In this document: one piece after another, positions 1 through 9,967 of the stretch
How positions within the stretch are numbered: the first letter of the stretch is position 1
Layout: the number at the start of each line of letters is the position of its first letter
Assembly: GCF_000153345.1 (NCBI RefSeq)
Contig: NZ_CH724127.1
Location: 714,462-778,461 of the forward strand
From: Neptuniibacter caesariensis
Lineage (GTDB): Bacteria; Pseudomonadota; Gammaproteobacteria; Pseudomonadales; Balneatricaceae
DNA: 64,000 bases
Direction: 5' to 3'
Translations under genes and position numbers: made by a program
Notes under the pieces: model-generated
The model's database searches: none
The model's input: only the letters and a program-made list of their open reading frames with translations
Told to the model about the DNA's origin: nothing

Positions 1-2
1 AT

Positions 3-104
3 GTTGGGCCTGAATTCCAGAAATCGCGTTTGGAAGGTTTAAAGGCTCAGCTTAAGAAAGATTTCGGCCTTAGTGGCATGATTGTACGTTTTACGACGCA
101 GTAA
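3..104 (+). CDS. 3' end of a SPOR-domain (DedD-like) protein, partial
   Basis: Only the last 33 codons lie in the window; the frame is open from the edge to TAA at 102-104. The residues (KSRLEGLKAQLKKDF, then GMIVRFTTQ) look like the last helix and strand of a SPOR domain, which binds denuded septal peptidoglycan. In many Gammaproteobacteria the gene before cvpA-purF is dedD, a SPOR cell-division protein, and this gene order is the main support. The ATG at base 1 belongs to another frame that stops after 13 codons, so it is not a start. Confidence 0.6.
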   Translation, partial: VGPEFQKSRLEGLKAQLKKDFGLSGMIVRFTTQ

Positions 105-167
105 TAATGGCGTTTAGTGGTAGTGAAAACTCTGTTAAAATGCCGGCAATTTCTATGAGCAGTGAAA

Positions 168-662
168 ATGAACTGGGCTGACTGGACAATATTAACCATC
201 ATCGCGATTTCAAGCTTGTTTAGTTTGAAGCGCGGCTTTGTACGCGAAGCCTTGTCTCTGGTTACCTGGGTATCAGCTTTTATCGTTGCGCGCCTGTTTT
301 CTCAGTCTCTCTCCTTCCTACTAGAACCTTATATAGAGACACCCTCCGTACGCGTTGTCGCAGCATTTGCTATTCTGTTTATTGCCACCCTTATCGTTGG
401 CGTACTTATCAATAAGTTAATCGGCGCGTTGATTGAGGCTACTGGCCTGTCCGCGACGGATCGAATTTTAGGAATTGGCTTTGGCGCAGCGAGAGGCGGT
501 TTAATTATCGTCGCTATCGTGGCGCTGATCGGCATGAGTCCGGCGATCAATGATCGTTGGTATCAGGAATCTCAGTTGATTCCGCATTTCGCTATGATGG
601 AAGCGTGGACCAAGGATGCAGCGGGTGAGGTTGGACGCCTTATCTGGAATGCGGGTCGCTAA
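168..662 (+). CDS. cvpA: CvpA family inner-membrane protein
   Basis: This 164-residue protein begins MNWADWTIL and has four hydrophobic segments (about residues 5-23, 29-49, 62-82 and 99-119), the usual CvpA layout. CvpA was named for its role in colicin V production and is needed for envelope homeostasis in several enteric bacteria; its biochemical role is not settled. An in-frame GTG at 162 would add two residues, but the family normally starts at MxWxD, so I chose the ATG at 168. It sits 36 bases before purF, the standard gammaproteobacterial order, and is probably cotranscribed with it. Confidence 0.92.
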   Translation: MNWADWTILTIIAISSLFSLKRGFVREALSLVTWVSAFIVARLFSQSLSFLLEPYIETPSVRVVAAFAILFIATLIVGVLINKLIGALIEATGLSATDRILGIGFGAARGGLIIVAIVALIGMSPAINDRWYQESQLIPHFAMMEAWTKDAAGEVGRLIWNAGR

Positions 663-698
663 ATTTTATTTATAGTTTGCACTTTGAGGTGAGTTTAA

Positions 699-2219
699 AT
701 GTGCGGCATTGTTGGCATTGTAGCCAAATCTTATGTGAACCAGACAATTTTTGACGCGTTGACTGTTCTGCAGCACCGTGGTCAGGACGCAGCTGGTATG
801 GTGACCTGTGAAGGTAATAAATTCTTCCTGCGTAAAGATAATGGTTTGGTGAACGAAGTTTTCCGTACCCGTCACATGAAACGACTGGTTGGGAACGTGG
901 GCATCGGTCACGTCCGTTATCCTACGGCGGGTAGCTCCAGCTCAGCTGAAGCTCAGCCATTTTACGTAAACTCCCCTTACGGTATCGCTCTGGCACACAA
1001 CGGTAACCTGACTAACGCTGAAGAGTTGGCGGATAAGATGTTCCGTGCCGACCTGCGTCACATCAATACAACGTCTGACTCAGAAGTTCTGTTGAACGTA
1101 GTAGCCCACGAACTACAGCGTCAGGGTAAACTCAAGCCTCAGGCTGAAGATATGTTTGAAGCGGTTCGCCGTGTACATGAACGTTGTAAAGGTGGTTATG
1201 CCGCTGTTGCAATGATTACCGGCTACGGCATGCTGGCATTCCGTGACCCTAACGGTATCCGTCCGCTGACTTACGGTAAGCGTGAAACGGAACAGGGTAC
1301 TGAATATATGGTTGCGTCTGAAAGCGTTGCGCTAGATATTTCAGGCTTTGAACGTGTTCGTGATATCGAGCCGGGTGAAGCAATCTACATCGACATGGAT
1401 GGTAACGTTTCTACTCAACAGTGTGCAGAAGGTACGCAACTGGCACCTTGCTTGTTTGAGTATGTTTATCTGGCGCGTCCGGATTCCATCATCGATGACG
1501 TACACGTTCATAACTCACGTATGCGCATGGGCAAAAAACTGGCAGAGAAAGTTCTGCGCGAACGCCCTGATCATGACATCGATGTGATCATCCCTATCCC
1601 GGATACCAGCCGTACTTCTGCGATGGAGATGGCAAAAGATCTGGGTGTTATGTTCCGTGAAGGTTTTATTAAGAACCGTTATATTGGCCGTACCTTCATT
1701 ATGCCAGGGCAGACACAGCGTAAGAAATCAGTGCGCCGTAAGCTGAACCCCATTGGCATGGAGTTTAAAGACAAAGTCGTAATGCTGGTGGATGACTCCA
1801 TCGTGCGTGGTACGACGTCTAGCCAGATTGTTGAGATGGCTCGTGATGCTGGCGCGAAGAAGGTTTACTTCGCATCTGCTGCGCCTGCGGTTAAATTCCC
1901 GAACGTTTATGGTATCGATATGCCAGCTGCTGAAGAGCTGATCGCACATGGCCGTACCGATGACGAAGTTGGTGAAGAGATCGGTTGTGACTGGATGATT
2001 TACCAGGATCTGGACGATCTGAAAGCATCTGTAACCGAAGGTAATGAAAACATCACTGCCTTTGATACCTGTGTATTCGATGGTCAGTATGTAGCGGGTG
2101 ATATCGACGCGTCCTACCTGGAGCGATTGTCTCAGGCGCGTAACGATGATGCTAAAGGCAGCGATGATAAAAAGGTTAAGAGTAATAAGTCGTCTAACCT
2201 GTGTAGCGAGATAGATTAA
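699..2219 (+). CDS. purF: Amidophosphoribosyltransferase
   Basis: PurF makes 5-phosphoribosylamine from PRPP and glutamine, the first committed step of purine synthesis, in the cytoplasm. The protein has 506 residues, the family's usual length. It starts MCGIVGIVA, so Cys2 becomes the N-terminal nucleophile of the class II glutaminase domain. The PRPP loop [14 protein letters not shown] lies near residues 361-374 of the phosphoribosyltransferase domain. A GAGGTGAG ribosome-binding site precedes the ATG. The Asp/Lys/Ser-rich tail after about residue 485 is poorly conserved in the family. metZ follows after 14 bases. Confidence 0.97.
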   Translation: MCGIVGIVAKSYVNQTIFDALTVLQHRGQDAAGMVTCEGNKFFLRKDNGLVNEVFRTRHMKRLVGNVGIGHVRYPTAGSSSSAEAQPFYVNSPYGIALAHNGNLTNAEELADKMFRADLRHINTTSDSEVLLNVVAHELQRQGKLKPQAEDMFEAVRRVHERCKGGYAAVAMITGYGMLAFRDPNGIRPLTYGKRETEQGTEYMVASESVALDISGFERVRDIEPGEAIYIDMDGNVSTQQCAEGTQLAPCLFEYVYLARPDSIIDDVHVHNSRMRMGKKLAEKVLRERPDHDIDVIIPIPDTSRTSAMEMAKDLGVMFREGFIKNRYIGRTFIMPGQTQRKKSVRRKLNPIGMEFKDKVVMLVDDSIVRGTTSSQIVEMARDAGAKKVYFASAAPAVKFPNVYGIDMPAAEELIAHGRTDDEVGEEIGCDWMIYQDLDDLKASVTEGNENITAFDTCVFDGQYVAGDIDASYLERLSQARNDDAKGSDDKKVKSNKSSNLCSEID

Positions 2220-2233
2220 GGAGCCATTGGCTG

Positions 2234-3454
2234 ATGTCCATATCCGATTACGAACGCGAAGCGCGTATCCAGTTCGACCCAGAAGAGGGTTACGGGCTGT
2301 CCACGCTGGCTTTGCGTTCTGGTCAACACCGTTCGCTTGAAGGCGAGCACAGTGACCCGATCTACCCAACGTCCAGTTTTGTATTCTCCAGTGCGCGAGA
2401 AGCAGCGGCACGTTTCGGTGGAGAGGAAGAGGGGAATATCTATTCCCGTTTTACCAACCCTACCGTACAGTTCTTCGAAGAGCGTATTGCGGCAATGGAA
2501 GGTGGTGAACGTGCGGTTGCTACCGCCTCTGGAATGGCAGCGATTCTGAGTACTTGCCTGTCACTGATGCAGAACGGCGACCATGTGGTATGTTCACGCA
2601 GTGTATTTGGCTCTACCGTTTCTCTGTTTGATAAGTACCTGACCCGTACAGGTATCAGTGTGACCTATGTTGACCCAACGGATCTGTCTAGTTGGGAAGA
2701 AGCCATTGTTCCAGAAACCAAAATGCTGTTCCTGGAGACGCCTTCTAATCCATTAGCGGAACTGACCGATGTTGCGGCTGTGGCAGAGATTGCACATAAG
2801 CACGATGCACTGTTGGTGGTTGATAACTGTTTCTGTACACCGGTGCTCCAGCAGCCGCTGAAGCAGGGCGCAGATATTATCATCCATTCAGCGACAAAGT
2901 ACCTTGATGGACAGGGCCGTTGTGTCGGTGGTGTTGTCGTAGGCCGTGATAAAGAGCTGGAAGAAGTATTCGGCTTCATCCGTACCGGCGGGGCCTGCAT
3001 GAGCCCGTTTAATGCCTGGGTATTCCTGAAAGGTTTGGAAACACTTAAGCTGCGTATGGATGCTCACTGTAAAAATGCGATGGAGATGGCTACCTGGCTG
3101 GAAAAGCAGGAAGGTATCGATCGTGTCTACTACTCTGGTCTGGAAAGTCATTCCCAGCATGAACTGGCTAAACAGCAGCAGAATGGCTTTGGTGGTGTAC
3201 TCTCCTTTGAAGTGAAGGGAGGACAGGAAGCTGCATGGCGCTTTATTGATGCGACGCAGATGGTCTCTATCACCGGTAACCTGGGCGACGTGAAAACCAC
3301 AATCACTCATCCAGCGACTACGACTCATGGTCGTATGACCCCGGAAGCTCGCGCTGAAGCGGGCATTAAAGACAATCTGATCCGTTTGTCGGTAGGTATC
3401 GAAGAACTAGAAGATATTAAGAAAGATATGCAGCGCGGACTGGCTGCGGTCTGA
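2234..3454 (+). CDS. metZ: O-succinylhomoserine sulfhydrylase
   Basis: MetZ makes homocysteine directly from O-succinylhomoserine and sulfide, a PLP-dependent step of methionine synthesis. The 406-residue protein belongs to the Cys/Met-metabolism PLP family; the pyridoxal lysine is in SATKYLDGQGR (about Lys222), and the glycine-rich phosphate-binding segment TASGMAAI is near residue 97. The purF-metZ neighbourhood is typical of Pseudomonas-like bacteria, where this gene is MetZ and not cystathionine gamma-synthase; that distinction rests on context and overall resemblance. A terminator follows at 3474. The product feeds MetH, encoded at 34.2-37.9 kb. Confidence 0.9.
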   Translation: MSISDYEREARIQFDPEEGYGLSTLALRSGQHRSLEGEHSDPIYPTSSFVFSSAREAAARFGGEEEGNIYSRFTNPTVQFFEERIAAMEGGERAVATASGMAAILSTCLSLMQNGDHVVCSRSVFGSTVSLFDKYLTRTGISVTYVDPTDLSSWEEAIVPETKMLFLETPSNPLAELTDVAAVAEIAHKHDALLVVDNCFCTPVLQQPLKQGADIIIHSATKYLDGQGRCVGGVVVGRDKELEEVFGFIRTGGACMSPFNAWVFLKGLETLKLRMDAHCKNAMEMATWLEKQEGIDRVYYSGLESHSQHELAKQQQNGFGGVLSFEVKGGQEAAWRFIDATQMVSITGNLGDVKTTITHPATTTHGRMTPEARAEAGIKDNLIRLSVGIEELEDIKKDMQRGLAAV

Positions 3455-3473
3455 GATTATATTAAGCATTGAA

Positions 3474-3499
3474 AGGCAGCCTTATGGCTGCTTTTTTTT
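3474..3499 (+). terminator. Rho-independent terminator after metZ
   Basis: The stem GCAGCC/GGCTGC with loop TTAT is followed by eight T residues, 20 bases after the metZ stop. Confidence 0.9.
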
Positions 3500-3544
3500 G
3501 GGGCTGTCCTTCTGTCTGACAGCCGTTCTGGTTCTGGCAAGGAT

Positions 3545-3823
3545 TTATTTCGTCCCCCATATCTTTGACACTGCTCGGTTAGAGCCCAGAAGACCGACAA
3601 CGACAGCGACAAAACCTACGCAGAAGAATACTACTACAGGGATCAATGCCCCCAGATCTTCACTTCCTGAAGCCCCTATGCCTGATAACATGGCTAAGAA
3701 GATAAACAAGCTGCCCAGAACATTCAGGGCTATACGGTGGGATTGTTTATAATTTTCAGGTTCTTCTCCAGTTTCGAAGAATTTAAGGATTGGCCAGAAA
3801 ATTTTGATAAGTAGTTGTTTCAT
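3545..3823 (-). CDS. Small membrane protein, unknown function
   Basis: This 92-residue protein has two predicted membrane helices (about residues 33-52 and 60-79) joined by a short polar loop, an amphipathic start (MKQLLIKIFWPILKFFE) and a basic C-terminus (GSNRAVSKIWGTK). I do not recognise a named family. It is a monocistronic minus-strand gene convergent with metZ; the metZ terminator separates them. Codon use and composition look like those of its neighbours, so I think it is real. Confidence 0.65.
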   Translation of the reverse strand: MKQLLIKIFWPILKFFETGEEPENYKQSHRIALNVLGSLFIFLAMLSGIGASGSEDLGALIPVVVFFCVGFVAVVVGLLGSNRAVSKIWGTK

Positions 3824-4131
3824 TTAATTTCTTTGGTTGTGCCTCTAATAAGAAGAACATAACTCTGTCGCCGGACGATGTAAATCCGAGTGGAGTTATT
3901 CTTAGCTCAATACCATTTATAGCAATAATTGTAGCGCTTTCTCTTATGCTTGAGGTTCCTTAAATCATGTATGCTAGCAACTCCATTATGGATATAGTGC
4001 TCGTCTTTGAAATTGCGACTTTACCGATGGCATACCAACTAATGACAAATGAGCAATATGAAAACAGCTAAAATTCAAAGGAATTCCTCGCATTCCGTAT
4101 TCCAGTTTTAGGACCATACAGAGAGAAAAGC
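3824..4131. other. Intergenic region with no recognised gene
   Basis: This AT-rich stretch separates the divergent genes at 3823 (minus) and 4132 (plus). It must hold both promoters. I see no open frame of interest, no convincing operator and no hairpin with a U-tract. Confidence 0.6.
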
Positions 4132-4815
4132 ATGAAGAGAAATCTAATCGTCGTGGGTGCCAGCCGGGGTATAGGGTTAGCGGTGGCTAAGTTCTATGAA
4201 GCTCAAGGGGATACTGTATTTTCTGTCTCACGCACCCCGTCCAGTGTTGGGCAATGGATTGAAGCTGACATATCACGTCCTGAAGGCATAAAGGCCGTAC
4301 TGGAAGAGACTTCGGGCCTTACCATCGATGCTTTGCTGTACATGGGCGGAGTCTGGGAGCAGGGGGCTTTCACCGAAGATTATAACTTTGAGGTAAGTCC
4401 CTATTCTGAAACTGAAACCATTATTAATGTGAATCAGATTGCGCCGATAGAGCTTGTTAAGGGCCTTTTACCGAATTTGAGAAAATCAGAAAATCCACGC
4501 GCGATTTTCATGGGTGCGACTTCTGGGCTCGAAATCTCTACAACCTCTGAGATTGCATATTCGGCTTCTAAGTTTGGGCTGCGTGGGACCGTCCACTCAC
4601 TTCGAATGGGGTATAACAAAGAGGGGATAGGGTTCACTATTATCAACCCAGGATTTGTAGGCACTGATGAAGTACTGGAAGATATCAAATCTGGTGAGTT
4701 CGAAGGGTTGATTCCTATACCCATCGAGGATGTTGTCCGAGCAGTAGACTTTGTCATTCAATCGAGCCGAGATAGCGATATTGGAGATATCACGCTGACT
4801 CAGAAATTTACCTAG
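4132..4815 (+). CDS. Short-chain dehydrogenase/reductase
   Basis: This 227-residue protein has the classical SDR layout: the nucleotide-binding GASRGIG at residues 9-15 and the catalytic YSASK, with Tyr143 and Lys147. It should be an NAD(P)-dependent oxidoreductase, cytosolic, substrate unknown. The first acidic position after strand 2 is absent (FSVSRTPSS), with an arginine there instead, which hints at NADPH. GAGAGAAAAGC precedes the ATG as a ribosome-binding site. The gene stands alone, facing the minus-strand acetyltransferase at 4871. Confidence 0.85.
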   Translation: MKRNLIVVGASRGIGLAVAKFYEAQGDTVFSVSRTPSSVGQWIEADISRPEGIKAVLEETSGLTIDALLYMGGVWEQGAFTEDYNFEVSPYSETETIINVNQIAPIELVKGLLPNLRKSENPRAIFMGATSGLEISTTSEIAYSASKFGLRGTVHSLRMGYNKEGIGFTIINPGFVGTDEVLEDIKSGEFEGLIPIPIEDVVRAVDFVIQSSRDSDIGDITLTQKFT

Positions 4816-4870
4816 CAAATTGTTCTTAAATTATCCGGCAAGCGCCCTGGTTGCTCTTTAATTTAAAGCT

Positions 4871-5299
4871 CTAAATGGCTTTAGTTAATATCGCTTGCCG
4901 CTTACTCTCTTCATATCCCAAGCTTTGATAAAACAGATGCGCTTCTTTGCGAACCTGATTAGCGCGGACACGAATGGTTGGGGTATGCTCGAATAACCAC
5001 TGTTCTGCCGCTTTAACTAGCCCTTTGCCAATGCCTGAGCCGCGGCTATTTTCATTGACCACCAGGCTAACAATCTCACCCTGAATGCCTTCAGCCAGGC
5101 GAACATCGATAATTGCACAAATACAGCCGATGACTTCACCTGAGTGTTCTGCAATGAAGACCTCCCCGCCAGCTTTACGGACAGCGCTAATATTGGCTGC
5201 GATGGTATTCGCTGTATGTTGGTAACCTAGCTGAGACATTAAAGGGATCAGGGCGGCCATGTCTTGATGCTGTGCTGAGCGGTATGTTGGTTTTGTCAT
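4871..5299 (-). CDS. GNAT family N-acetyltransferase
   Basis: This 142-residue protein is a single GNAT domain. The acetyl-CoA pyrophosphate-binding turn RGSGIGKGL follows the conserved strand EIVSLVVN, and the final LFYQSLGYEE is the motif B region typical of the family. The acceptor substrate cannot be named. It is separated from thpR (also minus) by 48 bases and could share its transcript. Confidence 0.88.
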   Translation of the reverse strand: MTKPTYRSAQHQDMAALIPLMSQLGYQHTANTIAANISAVRKAGGEVFIAEHSGEVIGCICAIIDVRLAEGIQGEIVSLVVNENSRGSGIGKGLVKAAEQWLFEHTPTIRVRANQVRKEAHLFYQSLGYEESKRQAILTKAI

Positions 5300-5347
5300 G
5301 GTATTTTAAAGCTAACCTTTTGAGTTGGTGTGTTATACGTCATTGCG

Positions 5348-5869
5348 CTAATCTGGAAGAAATTCTCCCTCGGTTACATATTCCGCGCCATTCGCTTTCA
5401 GAATACTACTTTTCAACTGGAAGGCTTCAACATTAAAACCGGTTTCAAAGCCTAAGCCTTGAGTACTGACCTTACTCAGTATTTCAGGCGTAAGCTGCTT
5501 ACAACGGCCCAGTGTCAGATGCGGGATGAACTTTCGCTGTTCCAGTTCTATCCCCAGGCTACGAATTTTATGGCTAAGAGACTTTTGCAGGCGTTTAAGC
5601 GGTTCTGATTCTTCAACCCCCAGCCAGATAATGCCGGATTTGAAGTGGCCGATCTTACTTAGTTTAAGTGGAAAGGGTTCGAAGTTGGTTTCGGCAGTGG
5701 CTTCTATGATTTCATCCAGGCGGTGTTGCGGTTGTTCACCGATAAACACCAGGGTGATATGTAGCTGCTGGCAGCTGATCCAACGAACCTGTTCCAGTTC
5801 TGGACAGACTAATTCAGATACCTGATCTTGAATGGCATCGGGAATATCAATCGCAAGGAATAAACGCAT
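5348..5869 (-). CDS. thpR: RNA 2',3'-cyclic phosphodiesterase (2H family)
   Basis: ThpR (formerly LigT) opens 2',3'-cyclic phosphates on RNA ends. The 173-residue protein has both catalytic HxT motifs of the 2H superfamily, LHITLVFIG near residue 37 and PHLTLGRCK near residue 120, and the family's usual start MRLFLAIDIP. Length is normal. It is cytosolic. It lies divergent from dusC, another RNA-modifying gene, with about 240 bases between them. Confidence 0.93.
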   Translation of the reverse strand: MRLFLAIDIPDAIQDQVSELVCPELEQVRWISCQQLHITLVFIGEQPQHRLDEIIEATAETNFEPFPLKLSKIGHFKSGIIWLGVEESEPLKRLQKSLSHKIRSLGIELEQRKFIPHLTLGRCKQLTPEILSKVSTQGLGFETGFNVEAFQLKSSILKANGAEYVTEGEFLPD

Positions 5870-6106
5870 AGCACTCGAAATTGTAATCGTGGCACACCTA
5901 TATGATCTTATGGGATCAGATCGGTGCTGAAAAGGTGGAGAGATTTTTTATCTCTTAGGGTGATAAGACCGATTAAACCGGCCATGTTGTCATCTTACAA
6001 TTTCTTTCATGCTGAACTTGGCGGTTTTCGCCTGTCTCTTGCTGCCTTTGGCTGTATCCCCGCTTATAATATAGCCCCTGTTTAAACCTGATAATGATTC
6101 CCTGCT

Positions 6107-7048
6107 TTGAAAATAATTCTTGCCCCGATGGAGGGCGTAGTTGACTACACAATGCGCGACCTGCTGACCCAGGTAGGCGGTATTGACCACTGCGTGACTG
6201 AATTTTTACGTGTGAGTGATAGCGTGCTGCCTGCTAAGGTTTTTCGCCGATTATGCCCAGAACTTCACAATGGTGGTAGAACCCCATCCGGTACTCCGGT
6301 TATTTTACAGTTGCTGGGAAGTGATCCGTCTGTGCTTGCAGGGAATGCGAGAAAAGGGGCCAAATTGGGAGCCCCAGGAATTGACCTGAATTTTGGCTGT
6401 CCTGCCAAAACGGTTAATCGAAGTAAAGGCGGGGCGGTCCTGCTCGATACGCCGGAGTTGATTTACGAAATTGTAAAAGCCGTGCGCGAAGCTGTGCCTG
6501 AAGGGGTGCCTGTCTCAGCTAAGATGCGTCTGGGAAATAAAGATAAAAGCCTGGCGATGGAAAACGCTCATGCTATTAAGGATGCCGGGGCCGATTCACT
6601 GGCAGTGCATGCACGTACCAAACTGGAAGGTTACAAGCCTCCGGCGCACTGGGAGTGGATCTCCCGCATAAGGGAAGCCATTGATATTCCGGTTGTCGCC
6701 AACGGTGAGGTATGGAGCTGGGATGATTATCAGCGTTGCCGAGAGGTCAGCGGTTGCGATGATGTGATGATTGGGCGCGGTCTTATCGCTAAGCCTGATC
6801 TGGCAAAAGTTATTAAACATCATCAGGTTAACGAATCTTTTACTTCCTTTAATTGGGATCATGTGCTTAAGTTAGTAGAACTTTATCTTAATCGCATAGA
6901 GCAGGATATTGCTGCAAAATATGTTCATGGGCGTATCAAGCAGTGGCTGCATCATTTACAGCGTGAATATGTAGAAGCAGAGCGCTTATTCCAGAAAGTT
7001 AAGAAACTGAAGGAACCTTCTGCGCTTAGAGTTGCCCTATATGATTAA
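6107..7048 (+). CDS. dusC: tRNA-dihydrouridine(16) synthase
   Basis: DusC reduces uridine 16 in the tRNA D-loop using FMN and NADPH. The 313-residue protein begins KIILAPMEGVVDYTMRDLL and has the family motif NFGCPAKTVNRS with the catalytic Cys98, at the same position as in Escherichia coli DusC. The C-terminal part (RIKQWLHHLQREY) is the helical tRNA-recognition domain and supports DusC over DusA/DusB. Translation must start at TTG (6107): the nearby ATG at 6094 is out of frame and stops at once. A rare start codon could keep expression low. Confidence 0.93.
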   Translation: MKIILAPMEGVVDYTMRDLLTQVGGIDHCVTEFLRVSDSVLPAKVFRRLCPELHNGGRTPSGTPVILQLLGSDPSVLAGNARKGAKLGAPGIDLNFGCPAKTVNRSKGGAVLLDTPELIYEIVKAVREAVPEGVPVSAKMRLGNKDKSLAMENAHAIKDAGADSLAVHARTKLEGYKPPAHWEWISRIREAIDIPVVANGEVWSWDDYQRCREVSGCDDVMIGRGLIAKPDLAKVIKHHQVNESFTSFNWDHVLKLVELYLNRIEQDIAAKYVHGRIKQWLHHLQREYVEAERLFQKVKKLKEPSALRVALYD

Positions 7049-7083
7049 TATTTAGCGCGCACTCAATAATTGGAGGCTAGACG

Positions 7084-9087
7084 ATGGCATCATGGATCAG
7101 CCCTGCGGCAAAACTGATGGGGAGTATGAAGTACCCCGCAAAGTTCAGTCTTGTCAGTATTCTCTTTCTGATTCCTCTTGTGCTCACGGTAACGCTCTAT
7201 TGGCAGGAACTGAGCCGAAGTATCAATCTCACAAAAGCAGAACTACGCGGGATTGAAATAATAGAGCTGACTGAACCTTTAGTTTTAAATATTGGCCAAC
7301 ACCGTGGCCTAACCAATGCGTTGCTTAACGGTAACAGTGCGGTTGAATCCAAGGTATTGGATCGTCGGGGCAAAGTTGATGCCGCATTAGGTGAGCTAAA
7401 AGCGGGAACGGGTGATGTCAGTGCTGAAGCAAAGGGTGTGATCAGTCGACTTGGTTCGCAATGGTCATCGATTAAATCCAGTATAGGCTCTGAAGATCCT
7501 GCCCAGATCTTTGAGATGCATAATGAATTTGCGGCAACGGTGCGTGGCTTTAACGAAGTCATTCTGCGTGAATTTTCTTTGGAGCTTGATCCCAACAGCG
7601 ATACCACCTTTATGATCGATAATGTGGCGGTTTTCTTACCACAGATCATCGATGAAACCGGGCAGCTGCGCGGTAAGGCATCAGGGGTTGCTGCTCGTGG
7701 ATCATTCACTCCGGATAGTTTTATCTACATTAATAATCTGATCGGCCGTCTTGAAAAGATCTATCCATCTTTGGCTTCAGGTCTGAAGATGGAAGAGCTG
7801 TCTGAGATGCGTGCCGAGATTGCGGCAGCTGAAAAAGGTGTAGGAGATTACCTTGCCTACGTTCGCCAGAATGTCACAGAGCCAGATTCAATTGGTGTCG
7901 ATTCGAATCAGGTGTTCTCTGAAGGCACTGCTGCGATCAAACAGGTGCTGACACTTTACAAAGCGATGCTGCCAGCGCTGCACGAAAAAGAGCAGGCTTA
8001 TCTTGATAAGCAGGTCTTCAGCAGAAATCTTATTTTGATTGTTATCAGCATTACTGTACTTCTGGCTATCTATCTGTTTGTCGGCTTCTATCGTTCAACT
8101 ATCCAGACGATGGAAGGTTTTCAGGATGTTGCGGCTAAATTAGCGTCTGGTGATCTCTCTGCCCGTCTTGAATTTACTGGCAAAGACGAGATGTCCTCTA
8201 TCTCTAAAGGTATGAATCAGGTTGCGGATGGTTTTGAGCAACTGGTTCGTGAAGCCAAAACCGCCACCTCTTTGGTAACAGAAGGGTCGGGAAGACTCTC
8301 CATCGAATCTGCTCAGACCCGAGACGGTGTTGCCCGCCAGAAAGAGGAGACCTCTCACATTGCCGAGGGTGTAGGAGATCTAGCTAACAGTGCGGCTGAG
8401 ATTGCTCAGAATACCAATCAGGCGTCGAGTACTGCGCAAGATGTTGATCAGATGGCCACTGAGGGATTAGCGGTTGTGCAGAAAACTACGGCTTCCTTTA
8501 ACGCGCTCGCAGCAGATGTGTCTACTACGAGTGCGGTTATTAGTGAGTTGGATCAGGATGTGCAGAATATCCACGCAGTATCGAGTGTGATCAGCGATAT
8601 TGCGGATCAGACCAACCTGCTGGCACTAAACGCCGCGATTGAGGCGGCCCGTGCAGGTGAGCAAGGACGTGGTTTTGCCGTAGTTGCGGATGAGGTAAGA
8701 ACCTTAGCCCAGCGTACCCAGGATTCAACGGGCGAAATCCGTGAAACGCTACAGAAACTTCAGGATTGCGCAAAACGTGCCGTTGAAATGATGGAACGTA
8801 CCAGTAGCTCAGTTACGGAAAATGTCTCTGAGATGGCTCGCGCCAGCGAAGTATTGCAACAGATTGATTCGTCGTTGACTGAGGTTAATATGATGAACTC
8901 AGGCATTGCAGCGGCAGCAGAGGAGCAGAGCGGTTTGGTTAACCATCTGCATGAAAGCCTGGCCGCCATTTCTGATGTCGCTGACAGCTCAGAAAGTGCA
9001 GCGCGTAATACGTCAGGCCTTGCTGACGAGATGGCGTCCTCAGCTTCTCACCTTGAACAGACGTTATCTAAGTTCACGGTTCGATAG
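7084..9087 (+). CDS. Methyl-accepting chemotaxis protein
   Basis: This 667-residue transmembrane chemoreceptor has one helix near residues 18-40, a largely helical periplasmic sensor (about 41-312), a second helix near 313-337, a HAMP domain (about 338-392) and a cytoplasmic methylation/signalling domain with the hairpin tip [17 protein letters not shown]. The sensor segment ([14 protein letters not shown], then [10 protein letters not shown]) is of an all-helical type whose ligand I cannot assign. The C-terminus lacks an NWETF-like CheR tether. GGAGG precedes the ATG. The gene is a single unit ending at the terminator at 9109. Confidence 0.94.
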   Translation: MASWISPAAKLMGSMKYPAKFSLVSILFLIPLVLTVTLYWQELSRSINLTKAELRGIEIIELTEPLVLNIGQHRGLTNALLNGNSAVESKVLDRRGKVDAALGELKAGTGDVSAEAKGVISRLGSQWSSIKSSIGSEDPAQIFEMHNEFAATVRGFNEVILREFSLELDPNSDTTFMIDNVAVFLPQIIDETGQLRGKASGVAARGSFTPDSFIYINNLIGRLEKIYPSLASGLKMEELSEMRAEIAAAEKGVGDYLAYVRQNVTEPDSIGVDSNQVFSEGTAAIKQVLTLYKAMLPALHEKEQAYLDKQVFSRNLILIVISITVLLAIYLFVGFYRSTIQTMEGFQDVAAKLASGDLSARLEFTGKDEMSSISKGMNQVADGFEQLVREAKTATSLVTEGSGRLSIESAQTRDGVARQKEETSHIAEGVGDLANSAAEIAQNTNQASSTAQDVDQMATEGLAVVQKTTASFNALAADVSTTSAVISELDQDVQNIHAVSSVISDIADQTNLLALNAAIEAARAGEQGRGFAVVADEVRTLAQRTQDSTGEIRETLQKLQDCAKRAVEMMERTSSSVTENVSEMARASEVLQQIDSSLTEVNMMNSGIAAAAEEQSGLVNHLHESLAAISDVADSSESAARNTSGLADEMASSASHLEQTLSKFTVR

Positions 9088-9108
9088 AGCTTATTAAGTC
9101 TAATGCTT

Positions 9109-9137
9109 AAAAACCCGCCAATATGTGCGGGTTTTTT
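9109..9137 (+). terminator. Rho-independent terminator after the chemoreceptor gene
   Basis: AAACCCGC and GCGGGTTT form a stem closed by an eight-base loop and followed by a T-run. Confidence 0.88.
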
Positions 9138-9184
9138 GTTATCTGGATCGGTGCTTACCTATACTTCACTAAGAGGTGCTGAAA

Positions 9185-9967
9185 ATGGTGACTAGAACTG
9201 CAGCGGTTGCCGGGATGTTTTATCCGGATGATAAGGAATGCTTACTGACCGAACTTTCGGGATTAATAAGTAGTCAATCTGAGCGAGAGGGCACTCCACC
9301 CTCATTGCTGGTGGTACCACATGCTGGCTATCAGTATTCAGGCACAGTGGCGGCCCAGGCTTATAAACAGATAACAGATTGGTCGTACTATGAGAGGGTA
9401 TTGCTGCTTGGCCCGTCCCATCGGGTGCCATTAAGGGGGATGGCGCTATCTGACGCGGATAAGTTTAGTAGCCCACTTGGGGAGTTAAACCTGGATACAG
9501 AGCTTATTGCGGAGCTCAATAGCCAGGACTTAGCTGCGTATAACTCTGCAGCTCATGAACTTGAGCACTCCTTAGAGGTACAGCTACCTTTCTTACAGTT
9601 TCTTAACTGCGACTTGCCCATCATTCCTGTGGTGGTAGGTGTTGCGCCAAGGGATGAAGTCGCCAGCCTGATACGCATAGTAGAACAAAGTTATAGAATA
9701 TTGGTCATTGTTAGTACCGATCTCAGCCATTTCCATAGTTTTGAAGAAGCCTGCGATATTGATCGGAAGACCATTGACGAAATTCTCCAACTGGATTCAA
9801 CGATTATCCCTGAACAAGCTTGCGGCTGTTTTGCCCTCAATGGTGCACTGAGCTGGTGGGCAGAGAAGCAGAGGAAAATACAGCTCATAGAATATAAGAA
9901 TTCTGGCGATGTTCCGGTAATCGGGGATAAGAGCAGAGTTGTGGGTTATGCAGCATTCAGTGCTTAA
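9185..9967 (+). CDS. amrB: AmmeMemoRadiSam system protein B (MEMO1 family)
   Basis: This 260-residue protein is a MEMO1 family member, structurally related to extradiol dioxygenases. The family motifs are in order: RTAAVAGMFYPDD, VVPHAGYQYSG, LGPSHRVPLRG, ALEHSLEVQLPFL-like segment AHELEHSLEVQLPFL, STDLSHFHSFEEA and CGCFALNGAL. Its reaction is not established. I chose ATG 9185 because AAGAGG sits 8 bases upstream; a GTG at 9176 would add MLK. It overlaps amrA by 20 bases, so the two are translated together. The radical SAM partner of the system is not in this window. Confidence 0.88.
   Translation: MVTRTAAVAGMFYPDDKECLLTELSGLISSQSEREGTPPSLLVVPHAGYQYSGTVAAQAYKQITDWSYYERVLLLGPSHRVPLRGMALSDADKFSSPLGELNLDTELIAELNSQDLAAYNSAAHELEHSLEVQLPFLQFLNCDLPIIPVVVGVAPRDEVASLIRIVEQSYRILVIVSTDLSHFHSFEEACDIDRKTIDEILQLDSTIIPEQACGCFALNGALSWWAEKQRKIQLIEYKNSGDVPVIGDKSRVVGYAAFSA

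Noticed and set aside
1..42. ATG at base 1 as a gene start
   Set aside because: That frame stops after 13 codons; the real coding frame is the third.
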